From assembly GCF_902364355.1 (NCBI RefSeq), contig NZ_CABJDK010000015.1:1-17356 (forward strand): 17,356 nt of DNA, in the 5' to 3' direction. Below are positions 13,034-17,356 of this stretch, piece by piece. The notes below the pieces were generated by a model. The model was not told the origin of the DNA. It saw nothing but the letters and a program-made list of their open reading frames with translations, and did no database searches. Each line of letters begins with the position of its first letter. Position 1 is the first letter of the stretch. Source of the stretch: Collinsella aerofaciens (GTDB lineage: Bacteria > Actinomycetota > Coriobacteriia > Coriobacteriales > Coriobacteriaceae). Position numbers and translations under genes: made by a program.

Positions 13034-13634
13034 GCTTCGCCTCCCATATCTTCTTCGCGGCGTCGGCAACCCAGGATGTGAGCCCCGCCGACTCTTCCAG
13101 GAACGCGCTGGCCTGCTCCTCCGTGAGGTTGCGCGCGAGCGTTCTGATTTCCTCGTCGCCCATGTTCTCGCGTCCGAGCGCCTTGAGGGCCTGCACGATG
13201 GTGCAGGTGATTTGCGAGCAGTCGAGCAGGTCGCGGTTGGCGCGGTGCCGGAGCTCGATATCGTACGGCCCGTACTCGTAGCGCTTGTACGGGCCGCTGC
13301 TGACGTAGACGAGCTTCGCGGGCACCTGCGTGTCGAGGCCCAGCGCGTTGAGCGCCGCGTCGCCGGACGGCGCAACGATCCACTTGTTGGCACGGGCGAC
13401 GGCGCGCACGACCTCGTCGGCGCTGGCCGGCACCTCGGTGCCCATGAGCGCGCTGCGCTCCGGCACATAGTAGACGCCGCGGACGGCGCGGGCGATCTCC
13501 CCCTTTGCATGCAAGCGCCCGAGCGCGTTGGCAGCGTTGCGTCGGCCTGCGACGTCGGAGAAGTCGGCGGCCGTGAAGGCCCTACCGGAGCCGAAGCTCT
13601 CTATGCGCTTAGCGATGGCCTCTGCTTCTGTCAT
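13017..13634 (-). CDS. AbiEi-like (DUF6088) antitoxin/repressor
   Basis: 205 residues. The N-terminal ~60 form a winged helix (AFTAADFSDVAGRRNAANAL, then GRLHAKGEIARAVRGVYYVP), the DNA-binding part of AbiEi-type antitoxins. The middle, NKWIVAPSGDAALNALGLDT followed by PAKLVYVSSGPYKRY, is typical of DUF6088/AbiEi C-terminal domains. A helical tail (ENMGDEEIRTLARNLTEEQA) ends the protein. Antitoxins of this class neutralise AbiEii without stable binding and repress their own operon. The ATG at 13634 has AAGGAGG 7 bases upstream, and a 34-bp palindrome covers its promoter, in keeping with autorepression. Confidence 0.92.
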   Translation of the reverse strand: MTEAEAIAKRIESFGSGRAFTAADFSDVAGRRNAANALGRLHAKGEIARAVRGVYYVPERSALMGTEVPASADEVVRAVARANKWIVAPSGDAALNALGLDTQVPAKLVYVSSGPYKRYEYGPYDIELRHRANRDLLDCSQITCTIVQALKALGRENMGDEEIRTLARNLTEEQASAFLEESAGLTSWVADAAKKIWEAKHGQDR

Positions 13635-13647
13635 GGCGTTCCTCCTT

Positions 13648-13681
13648 TTTGATGAAAATAGTATATACTTTTTTCATCAAA
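13648..13681 (-). promoter_or_regulatory. 34-bp near-perfect palindromic operator over the abiE promoter
   Basis: Arms TTTGATGAAAA (13648-13658) and TTTTCATCAAA (13671-13681) are perfect complements around a self-complementary AGTATATACT core (13660-13669). Only one position per side is unpaired. On the minus strand the core supplies a TATACT -10, and the operator sits 14 bases before the antitoxin ATG and overlaps its promoter. AbiEi proteins are known to bind inverted repeats at their promoters. Confidence 0.85.
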
Positions 13682-13790
13682 TTGCCTCTGATTGCCTTGG
13701 CCGCCCACGCATCGCGCCTGCGGTCCCTCGCCGCGCCGGCACGCGCGCGTGCGCCCGGGAGCGGTTGCGTCTCCCAATCGCGGCCTGGGG

Positions 13791-14069
13791 TTAGCATCGA
13801 GACATCCCGAAGAGATCGTCGCTGGGCCCTTTCTCGCGCTTTGCGCGCCTTCCGACCGACGGGGCCTCGCCGAGCCCGTTGAAGAACTCCATGACCAGGG
13901 CGAGCTGCTTCTGGAGGTCCGCATCGAGCTCGTCGGCTTCTCACACGGCGAGGAGCCGCTCCGCCAGACTCCTCACGGAGTCGCGCGGCGCTCGCTGGAC
14001 CCGCGACGACGGCCTCACCGCTATCTCGGTGCCGACAAGCTGCGCCATGATGTAGTCCTGCCTGCTCAT
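13791..14069 (-). pseudogene. Small unknown gene broken by an in-frame TGA
   Basis: From an ATG at 14069 the frame reads MSRQDYIMAQLVGTEIAVRP, then LAERLLAV and a TGA at 13941-13943 (codon 43). It resumes in the same frame with good coding character, EADELDADLQKQLALVMEFF and NGLGEAPSVGRRAKREKG, to a TAA at 13791-13793. A CGA to TGA change would explain the stop. No recognisable family; the N-terminus could belong to a small DNA-binding or accessory protein of a mobile element. There is no strong ribosome site. No sign of a selenocysteine element was looked for beyond context, and nothing suggests a selenoprotein. Confidence 0.5.
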
Positions 14070-14223
14070 GATGCGCTCGCGGCGCTGTTCTCGCGCGGTC
14101 AGCTCGCAACAGGCTAAAGAACCCCTTTTTTGGTTTATGGCGTCAGGCGTTGTGATGAAGATCATTGTCGTGGAAATCGCGAGGGTTTTGCGCTGTAAGC
14201 CCGAGCTTTTCAATCATGCTCGA

Positions 14224-14534
14224 CCCGCATCGTCTTCGGTGCGGAACTGTCCGATGAGGAGATTCTGCAATTCGCTACAAGCAAATGGGCGCAGCTCGCG
14301 TTCTTCGGCGACGAACCCGCAGAGACGAGAAATCTTGCGAAATCCCCCAAGTGCCCCGCCCGCGAGGCATCGAAGGCCCTTAAGCACCCGGCGATGGGCG
14401 CCAAGGCGCAGCAGGCGCTCGCGCGTCAGCGGGAGACAATGAAACGGGAGTCGGCCCACACAAGAAGCCAACGCCGCGCTGACGAGGCGGAGGTACGCTT
14501 CGAGCAGCGGAAGCTGAAGCATCGCGGGCATTAA
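14224..14534 (+). pseudogene. 5'-truncated second copy of yjdF
   Basis: The frame from 14226 encodes RIVFGAELSDEEILQFATSK through to EVRFEQRKLKHRGH and stops at 14532-14534. It matches residues 34-139 of the intact YjdF at 6656-7075 at high identity, with a small in-frame deletion near the end. The first 33 codons, ribosome site and riboswitch are absent; upstream sequence is unrelated. It is therefore a remnant. The intact reading frame suggests the truncation is not ancient or that the frame survives by chance. Confidence 0.85.
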
Positions 14535-14665
14535 TCGCCATTTGCGGCAAGCCTTATGCAGAAGCGGCACCGGTTCCACTCGAAACCGACGCGGCTATCC
14601 ATTCATAACTCGTCGACAGTCGTTCTCCATCCAACTCGCATTCGATATATGCATCTTGAATACGA
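14224..14665 (+). repeat. Long direct repeat, copy B2 (partner 6753-7215)
   Basis: This is the second copy of the yjdF 3' half and its downstream ~130 bases, ending near TTCGATATATGCATC. The hairpin that follows yjdF in copy A is present here in degraded form. From 14666 to 14728 the sequence is unique and holds nothing recognised. Confidence 0.85.
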
Positions 14666-14729
14666 GGCTGCCAAATCATAACGGCGAATGCCGGTTTTCA
14701 GTGCAGCTGCTCAGGGCCAATGACTGCGA

Positions 14730-14757
14730 TTGTCCCAGGCAGGGTTCAAGTTATAAT
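14730..14757 (+). promoter_or_regulatory. Promoter of the DUF6019-like gene
   Basis: TTGTCC (14730-14735) and a consensus TATAAT (14752-14757) are separated by 16 bases, with a ~46-base AT-rich leader to the ATG at 14804. This is the best sigma-A-type promoter in the window, and it is absent from the truncated copy at 4337. Confidence 0.65.
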
Positions 14758-14803
14758 CGAAGACTACAAATAAGCAGCAAATTGAAATTAGGAGAATTGA
14801 ATC

Positions 14804-14995
14804 ATGTGGAATGAACTGGGCATAAGCGGAGGAACGGCTATCATTATTTTGATTGCGCTGTATTTCGTTATCAAATGGGCAGTGAAAAACGGCATAAAAG
14901 AAGCCTACGGTGCTATCACTGGCAAGAAAACCACTGAAGATATCCAAAACGAAAAAGACTTGAAAGAACTTGGATTGGATCAAGAGGATCAATAA
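14804..14995 (+). CDS. DUF6019-like small membrane protein, intact copy
   Basis: 63 residues. A short N-terminus (MWNELGISGG) is followed by one membrane helix (about 11-30, TAIIILIALYFVIKWAV), then KNGIKEAYGAITGKKTTEDI and an acidic, leucine-rich end (KELGLDQEDQ). Size and the ALYFVIKWAVKNGIKEAY core recall the DUF6019 group of uncharacterised small Gram-positive membrane proteins; this is from memory. An AGGAG site lies 8 bases before the ATG and a good promoter lies upstream. It follows the yjdF remnant by 270 bases, so the original unit was probably yjdF followed by this gene. Function unknown. Confidence 0.85.
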   Translation: MWNELGISGGTAIIILIALYFVIKWAVKNGIKEAYGAITGKKTTEDIQNEKDLKELGLDQEDQ

Positions 14996-15291
14996 ATCCA
15001 GTTTCACTGCCCATGAAACGGTCTCACATCGTCCTCAGGGATAATGACGCTCACTCATTGATTTGGATTCGTCTTGAGGAGCGCCTTGCCGTGCAGGTCG
15101 TAATGTGTGGCATAGAGAGAGATCGGCCACTGCGCTTCGACCTTCGCGCGCCCGCGATTAAATTGGAGAAGCCGGCGTTACGAAAGAGCGTCGCCTCCTC
15201 GAGACATCTATTGTGGCGCTTCGACCTATCGCCTTTCAAGAAATACTCCTAAAACTCGAATCTAATTACACTTTTGGGAGTGTCAAAACTC
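14850..15291 (+). repeat. Long direct repeat, copy B1 (partner 4341-4780)
   Basis: This copy covers the 3' part of the DUF6019-like gene and ~290 bases of 3' flank. The flank ends with a stem-loop, ACTCCTAAAA (15245-15254) with TTTTGGGAGT (15272-15281), 10 pairs including one G-U, also kept in copy A. The conserved flank has no convincing gene in either copy. Confidence 0.88.
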
Positions 15292-15367
15292 CACGCCGCA
15301 GAGACCCAAGAGCTAATCTCATTAACTCGGCCAGGCTACTCAACATATCTACCGCTCTGGCAGCATC

Positions 15368-15592
15368 ATGTACAATGTAATTCACATATCAATCGAAAGA
15401 CGATCCATAGCTAAATGTTCGACTGCAGCGATTAGGATTGGCCCAGAAGTAAAAGATTGGTCCAGTGAAATCTTCGACGAACTCGGGTTGTCTCTATCCA
15501 CAGCGGCTAACATCTTCCTTCGAGCCGTGGCAAGGCGCGACGGTTTGCCGCTTGACGTAGCAATCATGGATAACGAGGAAGACGGGATGTAG
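15368..15592 (+). CDS. RelB/DinJ-type antitoxin, orphan, possibly broken at its start
   Basis: 74 residues from this ATG. The core AIRIGPEVKDWSSEIFDELG followed by LSLSTAANIFLRAVARRDGLP is the ribbon-helix-helix of RelB/DinJ antitoxins. Family members begin close to an M-S-T-A-A-I-R-I pattern; here the sequence reads AAATGTTCGACTGCAGCG. Removing one T would give ATG-TCG-ACT-GCA in the correct frame, so the natural start appears frameshifted. The only in-frame ATG left is 15368, adding 18 odd residues with no clear ribosome site. No RelE/YafQ-type toxin follows; instead a DNA methylase ORF starts right after the stop. It may be a decayed antitoxin or a small regulator of the methylase. Confidence 0.7.
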   Translation: MYNVIHISIERRSIAKCSTAAIRIGPEVKDWSSEIFDELGLSLSTAANIFLRAVARRDGLPLDVAIMDNEEDGM

Positions 15593-17356
15593 ATGACCCA
15601 CGCCACAGAAATAACCTCCATACCGCCCATTGCCGAACTTGCACCATATGCTTCGAAAATTCTCCGTACAGCTCAGGCAGCGCAGAACGAGGAACAACTT
15701 AAGATTGAAGTCGAAGACATCCTAAGGACGATTTGCAGCTCCTGCGGTATCTTCTGGAATCCATATACGTATGAACATTCATTTCGCTCTGGAAGCTTCC
15801 GCCTAGATGCGGTACATGGATCAACGATCATAGAGTATGAGCCCCCTAGGTCTTTCAATCATATGGCAGGCGCTCAGCTTCGGCATGCGCGGCAGCAGTC
15901 AGAAGATTATTGCAATCTCCTGGCAGAGGAAGAAGGCAGGCGCAACGGCGCTTATTCCCTTGTTGTCTGGGATGGAGAGACCATATCATTTGGCGACGTG
16001 CGTGATGGCGACTTCTTTTGGAACGACCCCGAGTCATTCGATGCGGTTTGCCTCCACAGGCTGCTCACCCTCATCGACCGCGGAGGCAAACCACTCGTTA
16101 GCCCTATGGCACTCAAACAGTTTATTGGACCGGAAACAGAGGTCGGCAAGAACGTCATTCCTTCGCTATACCAAGCAATTGTCGGTGCGATAAACAATTC
16201 GAGAACGACGCGAACAAAATTGATATTCACGGAGTGGGCTCGCCTCTTTGGCCAGGTGGATGGTACTGGCTCGGAGCGATTGCAGACCTATCTCTCGAGT
16301 GCCTCAGCGATGCACGGGGTCAACTACCAAGAGTACCCCCAGGCATATGTCTTTGCTCTCAACACCTACATCGCAATCGTCGCTAAAGTGTGTGCAGTTC
16401 ACGCCTTAATTGACATGGACGATAAATCCGCCCAGCCAAATACCACGTCACTCGAATTCCTCAAGAATGTCGAGAACGGCATGTACTTCAAGCTAAAGGG
16501 TATCCAGAATATGCTAACCACGGATTTCTTCTCGTGGTACTTAGGAGCAGACGTCTTCAAGCCGTTGGCAGGCGGACTACAAATCCTACTGGATAGCCTA
16601 AGCTCAATGGACTTTGACGTAGCTAGGAAAAGCTCCGAGTCCGTCATAGACTTGTTCAAGGGGCTCTATATGGAGTTCACGCCCACTCCCATGCGCCATG
16701 CCTTGGGAGAGTACTACACACCAGACTGGCTAGCGGCACATGTGATCGACCTCGCGGGGTGGAATTTATACGACTCTCTTCTCGATCCGACATGCGGTAG
16801 TGGAACGTTCCTACTTGAAGCGGTAAAGAGACGACTTGAAGATGCACACCCGCGGAATACGGCCAGTGAAATCCTCGAGGGTTTATACGGTTTTGACCTC
16901 AATCCGCTTGCCGTTCTAACAGCACGAGCATCTCTCGTCGTGTTCCTAGCAGGCCATTTCTCTGAATCCAGAAAAACTCTCTTGCCCGTATTTCTGGCAG
17001 ACGCCATAAATACGGCTGACCCTGAAGACGGCGTCTTCACACATAGCATCTTGACAGAGAAGGGCGAGAAGACTTTTGCTATTCCCTACGAAATGGCAGT
17101 CTCTCCAGACTTCTACGATGTCATGGACCATCTCCGCATTTGCGTGGACTCGGACCTTGATGCCGGCGACATAGCCGTAACACTCGAACAGATATCGCCA
17201 ACCGTAAAGTACCTGGACATCAACATGAAAGATGTCCTTGCAAAGACAATAACGGACCTCGTTGAGCTTCATAGAAACCACTGGAACGGCATATGGTGCT
17301 TCATTCTTTTCGACAGAATCAGAACCACCCTTAAAAAGGGTGGTTTGCTCTTAGGG
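15593..17356 (+). CDS. N-6 adenine DNA methylase (restriction-modification), interrupted near the window end
   Basis: 588 open codons run to the window edge. The N-terminus (LAPYASKILRTAQAAQNEEQ, then SFRSGSFRLDAVHG and IIEYEPPRSFNH) resembles the PD-(D/E)xK-like region of large single-chain restriction-modification proteins, with D...EYE where a nuclease would have ExK. The methylase begins with motif X, ALGEYYTPDWLAAHV (372-377). Motif I is LLDPTCGSGTFLLEA (398-404) and the next acidic motif is YGFDLNPLAVLTARA (433-438). Motif IV (NPPW/Y) is expected shortly after HRNHWNGIW, but the sequence instead enters an IS200-type end at about 17317. The ATG directly follows the RelB stop (TAGATG), so translation is coupled. 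Probably type I/IIG/ISP-like; the subunit layout cannot be told. Confidence 0.85.
   Translation, partial: MTHATEITSIPPIAELAPYASKILRTAQAAQNEEQLKIEVEDILRTICSSCGIFWNPYTYEHSFRSGSFRLDAVHGSTIIEYEPPRSFNHMAGAQLRHARQQSEDYCNLLAEEEGRRNGAYSLVVWDGETISFGDVRDGDFFWNDPESFDAVCLHRLLTLIDRGGKPLVSPMALKQFIGPETEVGKNVIPSLYQAIVGAINNSRTTRTKLIFTEWARLFGQVDGTGSERLQTYLSSASAMHGVNYQEYPQAYVFALNTYIAIVAKVCAVHALIDMDDKSAQPNTTSLEFLKNVENGMYFKLKGIQNMLTTDFFSWYLGADVFKPLAGGLQILLDSLSSMDFDVARKSSESVIDLFKGLYMEFTPTPMRHALGEYYTPDWLAAHVIDLAGWNLYDSLLDPTCGSGTFLLEAVKRRLEDAHPRNTASEILEGLYGFDLNPLAVLTARASLVVFLAGHFSESRKTLLPVFLADAINTADPEDGVFTHSILTEKGEKTFAIPYEMAVSPDFYDVMDHLRICVDSDLDAGDIAVTLEQISPTVKYLDINMKDVLAKTITDLVELHRNHWNGIWCFILFDRIRTTLKKGGLLLG
17317..17356. 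mobile_element. Second IS200-type end hairpin at the window edge
   Basis: AATCA, one base, then AACCACCCTT (17323-17332) pairing with AAGGGTGGTT (17336-17345), followed by TGCTCTTAGGG. The order and sequence match the end at 7295-7334. It lies in frame with the methylase ORF and marks the start of another copy of the element, most of which is outside the window. Confidence 0.8.

Noticed and set aside
12532..13510. Long minus-strand frames (12532-13383 and 13034-13510) across the AbiE pair
   Set aside because: They are alternate-frame shadows of the antitoxin and toxin genes, very rich in Arg/Ala/Ser; only the 331- and 205-residue frames carry family motifs.
13941..13943. TGA read as selenocysteine
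   Set aside because: No catalytic context, no recognisable SECIS by eye, and a single CGA to TGA change explains it more simply.
13609..14109. 166-codon minus-strand frame covering the palindrome and the TGA-broken gene
   Set aside because: Low-complexity Arg/Ala text that overlaps the abiE promoter palindrome; the neighbouring frame with the TGA has far better coding character.
1..17356. CRISPR arrays, tRNA or rRNA genes
   Set aside because: No regularly spaced short repeats and no cloverleaf or rRNA landmark was seen; the only long repeats are the two duplicated blocks and the IS ends.

Overview
The window looks like a gut-type Actinomycetota genome, most likely class Coriobacteriia (Eggerthellaceae or Collinsella relatives). 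The reasons are the GC-rich coding sequence, the strong AGGAGG-type ribosome binding sites, and the gene content: a macro-domain-linked sirtuin end, LytTR plus DUF3021, YjdF, IS200 and AbiE. This is inference from style and families; no rRNA or tRNA gene is present to fix the taxonomy.

Region 1 (1-4200) is metabolic and regulatory, organised as regulator/target pairs. It begins with the C-terminal end of a SirTM-like sirtuin, which meets tail-to-tail a carboxymuconolactone decarboxylase-cupin fusion. That fusion gene is divergent from a MerR regulator, with a palindrome between them. A NAD(P)H-binding oxidoreductase is divergent from an HxlR regulator. A two-gene operon then encodes a small two-helix membrane protein and a TetR regulator, followed by what may be the start of a lost alcohol dehydrogenase gene.

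Region 2 (4200-8130) is rearranged. It holds a 5'-truncated copy of a small membrane protein gene (DUF6019-like), a LytTR regulator overlapping a DUF3021 membrane protein, a decayed gene beside an 11-G tract and a perfect hairpin, an intact yjdF gene behind a probable yjdF-type riboswitch with an anti-SD/SD pair, and an IS200-type tnpA broken by a one-base frameshift.

Region 3 (8120-14100) looks like a defence or stress island. Two tiny membrane proteins (56 and 76 aa) are divergent from a WYL-domain regulator. The regulator converges on a 559-aa protein carrying an R-N-x3-H motif typical of HEPN ribonucleases. Next come a zinc-knuckle fragment, an AbiEi/AbiEii type IV toxin-antitoxin operon with a 34-bp near-perfect palindrome over its promoter, and a small gene broken by an in-frame TGA.

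Region 4 (14220-17356) begins with a 5'-truncated second yjdF copy and an intact second copy of the DUF6019-like gene; both are duplicated from region 2. It continues with an orphan RelB/DinJ-type antitoxin that abuts a long N-6 adenine DNA methylase (restriction-modification) ORF. That ORF is open to the window edge but runs into a second copy of the IS200 end hairpin just before the expected catalytic NPPW/Y motif, so it is probably interrupted.

The best candidate for something new is the 8126-11518 block: WYL regulator, two miniature membrane proteins and a HEPN-motif protein, flanked by an IS on one side and AbiE on the other.
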